In this document: in pieces, positions 18,202 to 26,451 of the stretch
Layout of the letters: each line of letters opens with the position of its first letter
Numbering within the stretch: the stretch's first letter is position 1
Assembly: GCF_000010525.1 (NCBI RefSeq)
Contig: NC_009937.1
Coordinates: 4,407,501-4,471,500, forward strand
Origin: Azorhizobium caulinodans ORS 571
GTDB lineage: Bacteria > Pseudomonadota > Alphaproteobacteria > Rhizobiales > Xanthobacteraceae
DNA length: 64,000 nucleotides
Reading direction: 5' to 3'
The notes under the pieces: generated by a model
What the model was told of the DNA's origin: nothing
The model's database searches: none
What the model saw: the letters and a program-made list of their open reading frames with translations, nothing else
Translations under genes and position numbers: made by a program

Positions 18202-18951
18202 ATGACGAGCGGCGAGCACTGCGCCAGCGCCATCGAGATTCAGGAGCTGGATAAATGGTATGGCGATCTTCATGTGCTGAAGAAGGTCTCCCTGAGCGTT
18301 GAGCCCGGCAAGAAGATCGTCATCTGCGGGCCATCGGGCTCGGGCAAATCCACCCTCATCCGCTGTATCAACGGTCTGGAGCCTTTTCAGCAGGGCCACA
18401 TCCAAGTGGGTGGGGTGAAGCTCGACGCCCCCGCGGCGATCCAGGCGGTTCGCCGCAAGGTGGGCATGGTCTTCCAGCATTTCTACCTGTTTCCGCACCT
18501 CACCGTGCTGGATAATTGTCTGCTGGCGCCCGTCCATACGGGCCTGCGGTCTCGCGCGGAGGCCGAGGCGCAGGCGCGGGAGCTGTTGGAGCGGGTGGGC
18601 ATGAGGGACAAGGCGCAGGCTTATCCCGCCCAGCTCTCCGGCGGCCAGCAGCAGCGGGCGGCCATTGCGCGGGCGCTTTGCATGGATCCCGAAATCATGC
18701 TGTTCGACGAGCCCACCTCAGCACTGGACCCCGAAATGGTCATGGAGGTGCTTGATACCATGGTGATGCTGGCGGAGCGGGGCATGACCATGGTGTGCGT
18801 CACCCACGAAATGGGCTTCGCCCGCGAGGTGGCCGATGAGATCGTCTTCATGGACCATGGGGAAATCGTAGAGGCAGGGCCGCCGGCTCAATGTTTCACA
18901 TCTCCGAAGAGCCCGCGCCTGAAGGCCTTTCTCCAGGCTGTGGTGCATTGA
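18202..18951 (+). CDS. polar amino acid ABC transporter ATPase 2
   Basis: A second GlnQ/HisP-type ATPase, 249 residues from ATG 18202, which follows a strong GGGAGGGAG ribosome site. An ATG at 18190 is in frame but lies before that site. Walker [11 protein letters not shown] loop [20 protein letters not shown] and Walker B IMLFDEP are intact. It is a clear paralogue of ATPase 1 just upstream but far from identical, so the duplication is old. Confidence 0.92.
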   Translation: MTSGEHCASAIEIQELDKWYGDLHVLKKVSLSVEPGKKIVICGPSGSGKSTLIRCINGLEPFQQGHIQVGGVKLDAPAAIQAVRRKVGMVFQHFYLFPHLTVLDNCLLAPVHTGLRSRAEAEAQARELLERVGMRDKAQAYPAQLSGGQQQRAAIARALCMDPEIMLFDEPTSALDPEMVMEVLDTMVMLAERGMTMVCVTHEMGFAREVADEIVFMDHGEIVEAGPPAQCFTSPKSPRLKAFLQAVVH

Positions 18952-18979
18952 ACCAGGCGGAGACGTAGCGGGAGGCCCC

Positions 18980-20362
18980 ATGTTTCTCAGCGTGTTCGAC
19001 ATCTTCAAAGTGGGGATCGGCCCGTCTTCGTCCCACACCATGGGGCCGATGACCGCCGCGGCGCGCTTCCTCGACCTGTTGCGGCGGTTGCCCTTCAGCG
19101 GCCGGGCGGCCCGCCTGAGGGTGACCTTGCACGGCTCGCTGGCCTTCACCGGAAAGGGCCATGGCACGGATCGCGCGGTGGCTCTTGGCCTTCTGGGCTG
19201 GCTTCCGGCGACATTGGATCCCGACGAAGCTGAGCGCCAACTCACAAGGCTGCGGGACACCTGCACCTTAAGTCCGCCTGGGTTGCCCCCCTTGGCCTTC
19301 GACCCGGCGGCCGACATCGTGTTCGACTTCGGGCCGCCTTTGCCCGGCCATGCCAACGGCCTCATCCTTGCCGCGCTCCATGCGGACGGCGGGATGCTCC
19401 TGACCGAGACCTATTATTCCATCGGCGGCGGGTTCGTCGTCACGGCCGCGGAGCTGGATCTGCCCGGAGCGGACACGGCCGTCGCCGCGCCATATCCCTT
19501 TCCCTTCAGAAACGCCGCCGAGATGCTGCGCATGGCGCGGGACTGCGGGCGCTCCATCGCGGCCATGAAGCGGGAGAATGAAATCCGCCTGCGTCCGGAG
19601 GCGGAGGTCGAAGTGGGCGTGGCCGGCCTCTGGTCGGTCATGAACGGCTGTATTGAGCGTGGCCTCAGTCAGTCCGGCGACTTGCCCGGCGGCTTGCGTG
19701 TGCGCCGCCGCGCCCGCAGCATCCACCAGCAATTGCTGGCGGAGCGGGCGTCAAATTCCAGCCAGCCTCATGCGGGCTCGGACTGGCTGAGCGTCTATGC
19801 CATGGCCGTGAACGAGGAAAACGCCGCGGGCGGCAAGGTGGTCACGGCGCCCACCAATGGCGCGGCCGGCGTCGTCCCCGCCGTGCTGCGCTATTATCTC
19901 GACCACTGTCGCGGGGCGGACCCCGCCCTTATTTCGGATTTCCTGCTGACGGCCGCCGCCATCGGCGGCTTGATTAAGCACAATGCCTCCATCTCCGGCG
20001 CCGAAGCCGGCTGCCAGGGCGAGGTCGGCTCGGCGGCCGCCATGGCCGCGGCGGGCCTCTGCGCGGTGCTGGGTGGCACGCCGGGGCAGGTGGAGAATGC
20101 CGCCGAAATTGCCCTGGAGCATCATCTGGGCATGACCTGCGACCCGGTTGCCGGCCTGGTTCAGGTGCCGTGCATTGAGCGCAACGGCATCGGCGCCACC
20201 AAAGCAGTGGCCGCCGCCTCCCTCGCCCTGCGGGGCGATGGAACCCACTTTATACCGCTGGACAATTGCATCGAAGCCATGCGCCAGACCGGCGAAGAGA
20301 TGAGCACCAAATTCAAGGAAACCAGCCTCGGCGGCTTGGCAGTCAATCTGCCGGAATGCTGA
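18980..20362 (+). CDS. sdaA: L-serine dehydratase (L-serine ammonia-lyase, single chain)
   Basis: A 460-residue iron-sulfur L-serine deaminase that converts L-serine to pyruvate and ammonia in the cytoplasm. The N-terminal beta domain begins [19 protein letters not shown] with the family's SSSHTMGP. The alpha domain has [20 protein letters not shown] and three separated Cys residues in GCQGE, TCDPV and VPCIE, expected to bind the [4Fe-4S] cluster. It is the last gene of the module, 28 bases after ATPase 2. The context suggests that serine, or a compound yielding serine, is the amine product handled by this operon. Confidence 0.92.
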   Translation: MFLSVFDIFKVGIGPSSSHTMGPMTAAARFLDLLRRLPFSGRAARLRVTLHGSLAFTGKGHGTDRAVALGLLGWLPATLDPDEAERQLTRLRDTCTLSPPGLPPLAFDPAADIVFDFGPPLPGHANGLILAALHADGGMLLTETYYSIGGGFVVTAAELDLPGADTAVAAPYPFPFRNAAEMLRMARDCGRSIAAMKRENEIRLRPEAEVEVGVAGLWSVMNGCIERGLSQSGDLPGGLRVRRRARSIHQQLLAERASNSSQPHAGSDWLSVYAMAVNEENAAGGKVVTAPTNGAAGVVPAVLRYYLDHCRGADPALISDFLLTAAAIGGLIKHNASISGAEAGCQGEVGSAAAMAAAGLCAVLGGTPGQVENAAEIALEHHLGMTCDPVAGLVQVPCIERNGIGATKAVAAASLALRGDGTHFIPLDNCIEAMRQTGEEMSTKFKETSLGGLAVNLPEC

Positions 20363-20401
20363 ATAGCTGCTTCGACTGTATTAGTGACCGCGGAAGAGCC
20401 T

Positions 20402-20433
20402 TTCTTCGAAGAAGCAATTGGACGTTTTGCTTC
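20402..20433 (+). terminator. possible terminator after the catabolic operon
   Basis: Two overlapping dyads follow the serine dehydratase stop by about 40 bases: TTCTTCGAAGAA, and GAAGCAA with TTGCTTC nine bases later. There is no long T run, so termination is plausible but weakly supported. Confidence 0.35.
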
Positions 20434-20590
20434 ACCCAGACTCTCTGACCAAGCGCCAGAAGATATTCGATCGGAAGGAGCGATGATTTGCCTCCTGGTG
20501 GCGTTCGTCATAGATGAGCTCTGGCAGGTGCACTTGATCGGCCGAACTCAGTCGACTGTCACGCTTTTAGTTTGACGGACAAATTAGGAT

Positions 20591-21487
20591 ATGCCGGATA
20601 TATCTACCGGAACGCGCGTGTTGCGATATTTTATCGAGGTGGCTGGCCACAGCAGCTTTCGCAGGGCCGCCATCTCGCTGGGCATCCAGGAATCATCGGT
20701 AAGCCGGGGCATTCGTAATCTTGAGCACCAGATCGGCGCCTCTCTCTTTATCAGACACTCGGGGGGCATAACGCTCACACCCGCGGGGCAACGCTTTCTT
20801 GATCGGGTGCGCGACGCACTCGATCAGCTTGAAACCGGCGCTAGAGAAGCGGCTGCCACAGGGCAGCCGCAAAGAACTCACCTGAAAATCGGGGTATTTT
20901 CAGTTGCGGCATGCGGACCAATTTCGCAGCTGTTCGTCGATTTTGATCGTCACTACCCTCATATTGACGTTGAATTTCATGAATCATCAGCGGCGCACCA
21001 CCTACTATCCATTGGAAAGGCGGAAATTGATCTGGCGTTCACTGTTGGGAATTCGCATCCACATTCTTATGATGCAACCGAGATCTGGCGCGAGCGGGTG
21101 TTTTTCGCCTTTCGTGAGGGGCATCCATTGACGCTCAAAAGCCGCTTGGCCTGGAGCGAGCTCGCTCAGGAACGCCTTCTAACGTCCTCCGGTGGTTCAG
21201 GTGATGAGATCCGCGATTACGTCACGGATCGCGTAAGGGGCACGGGCGGCGAGCCGAAAGTGGTAGCGCATAACATTGGGCGTTACGGCCTATTGGGGCT
21301 GGTAGCGGCCTGCCAGGGAATCATGCCCCTGCTGGAGTCGGAGACAATTCTTTCGATACCGGGAGTTACTTATCGACCCGTTGGCGGAGAGGCGCTGCCG
21401 ATCTTTGTAATAACCTCTCCTAAAAATGATAGCCCAGCCGCTCGTGCACTCCTAACTCTCGCTCGGACGAGAGGTCAGTCGGGCTGA
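20591..21487 (+). CDS. LysR-family regulator near the integrase
   Basis: A 298-residue LysR-type protein. The N-terminal helix-turn-helix lies in FRRAAISLGIQESSVSRGIRN shortened, followed by an effector-binding domain. Its C-terminus closely resembles the remnant at 12262-12450, so both belong to one ICE-associated subfamily. It stands alone between the catabolic module and an IS element, 3.4 kb from the integrase. A LysR regulator on the A. caulinodans symbiosis ICE (AhaR) is reported to activate the integrase gene in response to plant flavonoids. This gene is a candidate for such a role, but I cannot confirm identity. Confidence 0.8.
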   Translation: MPDISTGTRVLRYFIEVAGHSSFRRAAISLGIQESSVSRGIRNLEHQIGASLFIRHSGGITLTPAGQRFLDRVRDALDQLETGAREAAATGQPQRTHLKIGVFSVAACGPISQLFVDFDRHYPHIDVEFHESSAAHHLLSIGKAEIDLAFTVGNSHPHSYDATEIWRERVFFAFREGHPLTLKSRLAWSELAQERLLTSSGGSGDEIRDYVTDRVRGTGGEPKVVAHNIGRYGLLGLVAACQGIMPLLESETILSIPGVTYRPVGGEALPIFVITSPKNDSPAARALLTLARTRGQSG

Positions 21488-21778
21488 TCGCACCGTGGAC
21501 CATGCGCGTATCGCTTCGGCCTGGCCGCCGCGACCTTGCGAATGCCCTATCTTCGGCATATCGGCCTCCATGGGGATCGAGACCAAGAGCTGGCGTGACA
21601 ACGACAAGCATCGGGTACGGATGGTCGAGCGCGGTCTTTAGGCGCTGTGCGGTGCTTCTCGAGTGCCCTGGCCGACAAGTTGAGGCAAGACGGCGGCTTC
21701 CTTGGTGCGCAGATATTGCGACGGCAGCGGGACAGCATCGCGGTGCACGGATCGAACCTATGTAGGCGACCTGCGACC
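21488..21778. other. no recognisable gene between lysR and the IS element
   Basis: About 290 bases. Short frames exist on both strands (for example 21502-21765 rightward), but none has a known motif or ribosome site. Part may be a relic of an earlier gene interrupted before the IS arrived. Confidence 0.35.
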
Positions 21779-21784
21779 GCTAGG
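21779..21784 (+). repeat. 6-bp target duplication, left copy
   Basis: GCTAGG directly precedes the left end of the IS element. The same six bases follow its right end at 22811-22816. This is the direct footprint of transposition and suggests that the IS has not recombined since insertion. Confidence 0.8.
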
Positions 21785-22810
21785 TGTGATTTCTGATCAG
21801 GTTGTTCCGGCGAGAGCCTGAACAGGTGTTCTCCGGTCGAGGCTACCATGGGGCCTTTGGTGATTGTACCAGGCGAGCCATCGAGGCAGGTTGGCGGCGC
21901 GGCGTTCAGAAGACGGGAACGGGATGGCATAGGCCCATTCGCGCAGCAGGGTCTGAATGAAACGCTCGGCCTTGCCATTGGTCTTCGGCGTGTAGGGCCG
22001 GGTGCGGATGTGCCGGATGCCCAGCATCCGCAGCACCTTACGGAACAGCCTGGCGATGTAGCCGGCCCCGTTGTCGGTCATCCCCCGCTCGACCCGTATG
22101 CCGCGCGCCCGGAACCAGCGCAGGGCGCGAATGAGGAAGCCTGTCGTCGATCCCCGCCGCTCGTCGGGCAGCACTTCCACATAGGCAAGACGGGTGGCGT
22201 CATCGATGGCCACATGCAGGAAGTCGTAGCCCATGCCTTCACTGGCTCCACGCCGGTTGCCGGTGATGCGGTGGCCGACACCTGCGAAGCGGGCGAGCTT
22301 CTTGATGTCGAGATGGATCAACTCGCCCGGCCGCTCGCGCTGATAGCGTCGGACCGGCTCCTGGGGCATCAACGCGGCAAGGCTTCCGAGCCGTATCCGC
22401 GTCAGCCATCTGGCCACCTTGGAGCGGGCAAAGCCCAGCCGGACGGCGATCTCCTCGCCGCTCAACCGATACTCCCGACGCAGGCAAGCTGTTATTTCCC
22501 GCCAGAACCGGCCAGCCTCATCGTCAGCGGCGTGCGGGCGGGACGAGCGGTTCTGAAGGCCCGACGCCCCCTCGGCCCGCCAGCGGGCGAGCCACTTGCG
22601 GGCCGTCCTTTCGCTGATCCCGAAGCCGGCCGCCACTTCGGCGACTGGCAGGCCCTCCTCGACGATCCGCCGAACTATCTCCGCTCGACCAAGCGGCTTC
22701 GTTCGCGCATTCTGGTGCGGGTAGTTCATCCTCGTGTCCTGCGGTCGGTCGTGTCGCAACAACCACCTTCAGGCTCTCACGGGCGATGAACAACCTCTCC
22801 GGAAGCCACA
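21785..22810 (-). mobile_element. IS481-type insertion sequence, 1026 bp, apparently intact
   Basis: The left end begins TGTGATTTCTGATCAGG and the right end, read inward, begins TGTGGCTTCCGGAGAGG. The similarity continues through GTTGTTC and GAGAGCCTGAA, giving imperfect terminal inverted repeats of roughly 40 bases. One transposase fills the interior. It is flanked by a 6-bp duplication, GCTAGG. Ends, coding frame and duplication together define a complete copy. Confidence 0.85.
21797..22762 (-). CDS. IS481-family transposase
   Basis: A 321-residue DDE transposase. An N-terminal helix-turn-helix (VAEVAAGFGISERTARKWL) precedes an rve integrase core. Likely catalytic residues lie in LIHLDIKKL (Asp), GMTDNGAGY (Asp) and TPKTNGKAERF (Glu). 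It ends RPHGSLDRRTPVQALAG, the usual tail of the family. The frame is uninterrupted and reads leftward across nearly the whole element, so it is probably active or recently so. Confidence 0.9.
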   Translation of the reverse strand: MLRHDRPQDTRMNYPHQNARTKPLGRAEIVRRIVEEGLPVAEVAAGFGISERTARKWLARWRAEGASGLQNRSSRPHAADDEAGRFWREITACLRREYRLSGEEIAVRLGFARSKVARWLTRIRLGSLAALMPQEPVRRYQRERPGELIHLDIKKLARFAGVGHRITGNRRGASEGMGYDFLHVAIDDATRLAYVEVLPDERRGSTTGFLIRALRWFRARGIRVERGMTDNGAGYIARLFRKVLRMLGIRHIRTRPYTPKTNGKAERFIQTLLREWAYAIPFPSSERRAANLPRWLAWYNHQRPHGSLDRRTPVQALAGTT

Positions 22811-22816
22811 GCTAGG
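22811..22816 (+). repeat. 6-bp target duplication, right copy
   Basis: GCTAGG follows the right inverted repeat and matches 21779-21784. The bases just beyond, TGTCAGCGGTGAATGGCCA, resemble the end of another IS type (IS21-like), but no transposase for that type is visible. Confidence 0.8.
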
Positions 22817-22918
22817 TGTCAGCGGTGAATGGCCATCAGGGGGGCGAAGCGTGTCCTTCGCGGAGGATAGGGAAGTTGGTGGCGCAAAATCCCGGTCCTC
22901 CCCCGCTCGAAGACGAAG

Positions 22919-23687
22919 CTACGGTCGTCGACGATGACGCAGAAGCTTCAGATAGCCGCCGCCGATGAGGGCGTGGCCGCCTTTGACGAGGCCGATGACC
23001 CGGTCGCGGAGGGACGAAGTTTTCCAGGGTTCAGAAGTTGCGCGCATCGCGCCAAACAGGGCTACGGCGATGTCGCGATAGCTGGCGTGGTTCGCCCGAC
23101 CATCCGCGGCGAGCATCATGCTGCGCAGGCGGCGCCTTTGCTGTGGAGTCATGCGCATGTCTGGCGGCGGCAGCCGCCCTTCGACTGTGCGCCAGAAGCG
23201 CTTCAACGCCTCCACCCGGCCCATCAAGTCCGCGTCCATCGGAATGACGGCTGCCATGAGGGCGTCACGGTGGCGGACCGGCAGAAACAGAATCTGCGAC
23301 TGGTGCCTCCCCTCACCGATGGAGGCGTGAGCACCTTCCGGGCTCAACTGCAACGTGGAAATACCGTCGACCTCCCTGAGACGGACGCCGTCGGCGAAAG
23401 CGGGAGGCGAGCCAACAATCACGGCGCCAGGGTTGACGCGCGGCGACCAAACGATGGATTGCTCGATCGAGTTGAGAGATGGTCTCGCCGCGAAATCGAA
23501 GTCCCCAGCGCTGCTCCACCTCCCGGGGGAGCGGTTCGGCCTCGGTGCTGGCCCTGACGATCGCCTGGTATTGGCCCTGATAAGTCTCGTCTCGGCGCAG
23601 ACATTCCCAGGCGAGGCCTTCGACGGAGAGGTTGTCGAAATAATCGTAGTTGGCGCTGTCCCGCCACCGCGACGTGTCCGGCTTCAT
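22919..23687 (-). pseudogene. DUF6499/DUF2285 ICE regulator-like gene, frameshifted
   Basis: The gene starts at 23687 with MKPDTSRWRDSANYDYF, the conserved start of DUF6499 proteins, and remains in frame to about 23505. Continuing one base later gives FDFAARPS, then SIVWSPRVNPGAVIVG, and the DUF2285 part WKTSSLRDRVIGLVKGG ending at 22919. Joined, it would be about 255 residues, a common length for these ICE-borne proteins. The break lies beside a run of four C on the plus strand (23503-23506), so one extra base is the simplest explanation. It is either a pseudogene or a sequencing slip. Confidence 0.75.
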
Positions 23688-23805
23688 TCCCTCGGCTCCG
23701 CATCAGTGGCGTGCGTGTCGAGCGAAACAGTCAGGAATTGCTTTGCCTAAGGGAAGGCCCTCTTTGAGCATCGCGTGATGCCCTGACTGCATCTCGCCAG
23801 CTCAA

Positions 23806-24067
23806 TCAGTCGTCCCGGGTGCGCAGAAGGTCCTTGTAGCCGCTGGCGGCGACCCAACGGGCGCGAGCGAGATGGCTGTCAAAGATATTACGCGCACGCT
23901 CAGGCTCATGCGCGGCATCTACCCCGAAGAGCACTGCGACGACTTCTTTCCAGTCCGCGCCGTCGGCCACCGCATCCATAAGGCGCGCATAGAGGGGTAG
24001 GTGCGCTCTGTCGTAGCCGGTGAGTTGGAGGCTAGACGGCGCGATATCCTCAAAAAAAATCGGTCAT
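23806..24067 (-). pseudogene. small DUF2285-type DNA-binding gene, frameshifted in a T8 run
   Basis: Reading leftward from ATG at 24067, the sequence gives MTDF and runs into a run of eight T (plus strand A8 at 24052-24059), which produces a stop. Dropping one T restores MTDFFEDIAPSSLQLTGYD and then an open frame through GADWKEVVAVLFG and HLARARWVAASGY to a stop at 23806, about 86 residues. This is the usual form of a small protein found beside integrase and DUF6499 genes in ICEs. A GGAGGTG site precedes the ATG. The gene is interrupted, read by slippage, or mis-sequenced. Confidence 0.7.
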
Positions 24068-24240
24068 ATGACACCGCACCTCCATGACCATTACGCTCAC
24101 GCTTCGTAGCCGAGTAGCGAACACGGCGCGAGTGGGAAATAACACATCGAATCCGGTGTTCGTGCGCCTTGGCCGCAAAGCGATCCTATACATACTATAG
24201 TTGATAATCTCGGAGGGCGTAAATTGCGATCCGTCTGCGC

Positions 24241-24459
24241 ATGGATATGCGCAAGCTGGTCGGCCGGAACTTCGCGCGCCTGCGTCAGGAGAAGGGCCTG
24301 ACACAGGAGGACGTACAGACGCGATCCGGCTTCAGCCAGCAGTACATCAGCGGGCTCGAACGCGGCCGGCGCAATCCCACTGTCATCACGCTCTATGAAC
24401 TGGCACAGGCGCTGGGCGTTAGCCACGAAGAGCTTGTTCGGCCTGACGGCAAGGACTGA
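24241..24459 (+). CDS. XRE-family helix-turn-helix regulator
   Basis: A 72-residue single-domain DNA-binding protein. The Cro/CI-type helix-turn-helix is clear (LTQEDVQTRSGFSQQYISGL with ERGRRNPT following). Such small XRE proteins often control integrase, excisionase or transfer genes on ICEs. It is divergent from the broken DUF2285 gene and points toward the convergent integrase. ATG 24241 or the in-frame ATG at 24247 could be the start. The nearest GGAGGG lies 23 bases upstream of 24241, which is long. Confidence 0.85.
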   Translation: MDMRKLVGRNFARLRQEKGLTQEDVQTRSGFSQQYISGLERGRRNPTVITLYELAQALGVSHEELVRPDGKD

Positions 24460-24838
24460 ACCCCGGAGGGGAAGCACCGGCCGAAACCGCCCGATGCGTT
24501 GCGCGGCTCGCCCGCCGCGCCGGCCGCGAAGGGGGCGACCAAATCAGCGAAAAGGTATTGCCGTCCTCGTCGTCGATCAGGTTGGGGGCGTGAAAGGTCG
24601 GACCGTCGTCTTCGAATGCCCACCGCAATCTCCTTGGGTCAGGTGTTGCGACGATCGACTGAATCCGCGAATTCGCTGCCGAGGCCTACCGCCGGGCGCT
24701 TGCTGCTGCGGACATCAGACAATCCGTGAGCCGCAAAGGGGGTTGCTGGACAATTCCGCCTGCACTCGGATCCCCGTGACATCAGCCCAGCCGAGATGGA
24801 ATGAGCAGCTTAACCCCATCGACTTTTCAGAGGGAAGA
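24460..24838. other. gap between XRE gene and integrase, no assured gene
   Basis: About 380 bases between convergent genes. A leftward frame at 24419-24628 with FEDDGPTFHAPNLIDDEDG and a rightward fragment near 24660 with FAAEAYRRALAAADIRQ look protein-like, but I cannot assign them and both are short. They may be relics of ICE genes. Confidence 0.35.
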
Positions 24839-26176
24839 TCACAACCGCTCCGCGTCAATATTCTGGCCGCCGCGCTCCCTAGTCTGCCCCCGGTTATTCT
24901 GCGTCTGGAGCGCCCCACGTCGAGAAGGACGCGCGGCCGCCGCCTTGCCGTCGAGGATGTCGGCCATCTCGTCCGCGACGCGGTCGGCCGCGAGCCGCAG
25001 CGCCTCGTCGATATGGATATAGCGCTGCGTCACGCCGCGCGCCGCGTGGCCGAGCAGCGCCGCGATCGTCAGTTCGGAAAAGCCGAGGTCGCCGGCGACG
25101 CTCGCGAAGGTGTGGCGCAGGGTATGCGGGGTGACGTCCTCCAGTCGCGCCATTGCGCAGAGGCGATCGAGCACGCGGACGATCCCGACGAAATGCCCTT
25201 CACCCCAATCGGCCGGGAAGAAGAAGCGCGATCCGGCTTGTGGCTGAGCCAGCAGCAAGTCAACGGCGGCGCGGCCGATGACCCGCGTCTGCGCGCCGCT
25301 CTTCGTGTCGGGAAATCGGATCGAGCCCTCCTCGTCATGGAGCCAGGCACGCTCCAAAGCGAGCCCCTCCATACGGCGCAGCCCCGTCATCAGAAAGAAG
25401 CGGATTGCCGCGAGGCCGGTCGGGTGCTCGCCGTCCTGCTCCGCTATCCGCATCGCCTTGCCGAGCTTCTCGATCTCGGCGCGGCTCAGCCGGCGGTCGC
25501 GTGGCGTACTGGCGAGGCGACGGACACCCTTTGCCGGGTTGCTCGTGATTTTCCCCAGCCGCACCGCGTGCTCCAAGATGGAGTGCAGGGTCGACATGGT
25601 GCGTGCAGCGACCCCTTCGCCGCCTGTGGTGGCACCGCCGCGGCTACCGACGCGCGCTTTCGAAGTCTTACCGGCCGCGATATCGGCCTGGGCACCTTCG
25701 ATGTCTCCTAGCTTAAGCGTGTTTATGATCCGTTTGCCCAGCAGCGGCTTGATATGCGCATCAATTCGGCTGCGATCCATGGCAAGCGTGGACGCCTTGA
25801 TAGGCCGGCGTCGCTTGCCAAGAATTCGTCCGGCCTCCGCCTCGTCCAGATACCAATCGCAGACCGCACCGATGGTTAGATCGTCCGTTCGCGTGGCGGC
25901 CTCCTCCGGATCGCATCCCTTTGCGACCGCCATCAGGATGTCTCTTGCCGCGTCCCGCGCCTGCTCCACGGTCATGAGACCATACCGCCCGATGACCCTG
26001 CGGCGATGGCGTCCTTCCGGCGTTCGGTACTGCACGATGAAACTCTTGAGGCCCGCCGCGCTGACCCGCACGCCGAAGCCGCGCAACTCGCCATCCCAGA
26101 GGAACTGCTCAGAACCTTCGACCCCAACCTTGGAAGGTTTCAGAGCGTCCAAACGGCGCTTTGTGAGCTTTTCCAT
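24839..26176 (-). CDS. tyrosine integrase of the ICE
   Basis: A 445-residue phage-type site-specific recombinase that would integrate and excise the element at tRNA-Gly. The N-terminal arm-binding domain (DUF4102) covers residues 1-90, with LWDGELRGFGVRVS and VIGRYGLMTVEQAR. The catalytic domain has Arg267 (TGLRRMEG), His351 and Arg354 (HTLRHTF), His377 (LLGHA) and the nucleophile Tyr386 (TQRYIH). All five key residues are present. The gene reads away from the attachment site 200 bases to its right. A palindrome cluster fills the space in front of it. In A. caulinodans the equivalent gene is called intC. Confidence 0.93.
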   Translation of the reverse strand: MEKLTKRRLDALKPSKVGVEGSEQFLWDGELRGFGVRVSAAGLKSFIVQYRTPEGRHRRRVIGRYGLMTVEQARDAARDILMAVAKGCDPEEAATRTDDLTIGAVCDWYLDEAEAGRILGKRRRPIKASTLAMDRSRIDAHIKPLLGKRIINTLKLGDIEGAQADIAAGKTSKARVGSRGGATTGGEGVAARTMSTLHSILEHAVRLGKITSNPAKGVRRLASTPRDRRLSRAEIEKLGKAMRIAEQDGEHPTGLAAIRFFLMTGLRRMEGLALERAWLHDEEGSIRFPDTKSGAQTRVIGRAAVDLLLAQPQAGSRFFFPADWGEGHFVGIVRVLDRLCAMARLEDVTPHTLRHTFASVAGDLGFSELTIAALLGHAARGVTQRYIHIDEALRLAADRVADEMADILDGKAAAARPSRRGALQTQNNRGQTRERGGQNIDAERL

Positions 26177-26202
26177 TTTATTCCAAACGCTTATATGAAA
26201 TT

Positions 26203-26250
26203 TGCTTCCATTCTCCCTATTTTAACGCTTCCGGAAGCCGAATGGAAGCA
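26203..26250. promoter_or_regulatory. nested palindromes upstream of the integrase gene
   Basis: TGCTTCCATTC (26203-26213) is the exact reverse complement of GAATGGAAGCA (26240-26250). Between them GCTTCCGGAAGC (26227-26238) is itself a perfect 12-bp palindrome, so the core GCTTCC occurs four times in alternating orientation within 48 bases. It lies 27 bases before the integrase start. It may be an operator for the integrase promoter or a set of arm-type sites for integrase or excisionase. Confidence 0.55.
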
Positions 26251-26377
26251 TCCGAAATCAAATCGTGGCGTCTGGGCGGCGACGATCGGCGGAGCGCGCA
26301 CGATATAAATATCTGCTTTGTATTGCTTTTTACAACTGCGGCGAAGGATCGGATATTGCGGCGAATGGCTCTCGGGC

Positions 26378-26425
26378 ACCTTGCCAAGGTTGGGGTCGAG
26401 GGTTCGAATCCCTTCGCCCGCTCCA
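26378..26425 (+). other. attR: duplicated 3' end of tRNA-Gly(GCC)
   Basis: The sequence from ACCTTGCCAAGG through the T arm GGGTTCGAATCCC to CGCCCGCTCCA is the 3' half of a tRNA-Gly with anticodon GCC. Upstream of 26378 the anticodon-stem pairing fails and no D arm or 5' acceptor strand (expected GCGGGCG) is present, so this is not a complete tRNA. A rho-independent terminator follows. This is the pattern left when an ICE integrates into a tRNA 3' end: the intact tRNA should lie at the far left end of the element, outside this window. I take 26425 as the right boundary. Confidence 0.8.
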
Positions 26426-26451
26426 GTTTCTCGAAAATTGAATATCGAGCA

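Noticed and set aside
24395-25711. A 438-codon rightward frame overlapping the XRE gene and integrase
   Set aside because: It is antisense to the integrase catalytic domain and lacks any known motif; the integrase frame has all five catalytic residues.
26360-26425. A complete tRNA gene
   Set aside because: Only the anticodon loop, T arm and 3' acceptor strand are present. There is no D arm or matching 5' acceptor strand, so it is a duplicated 3' end.
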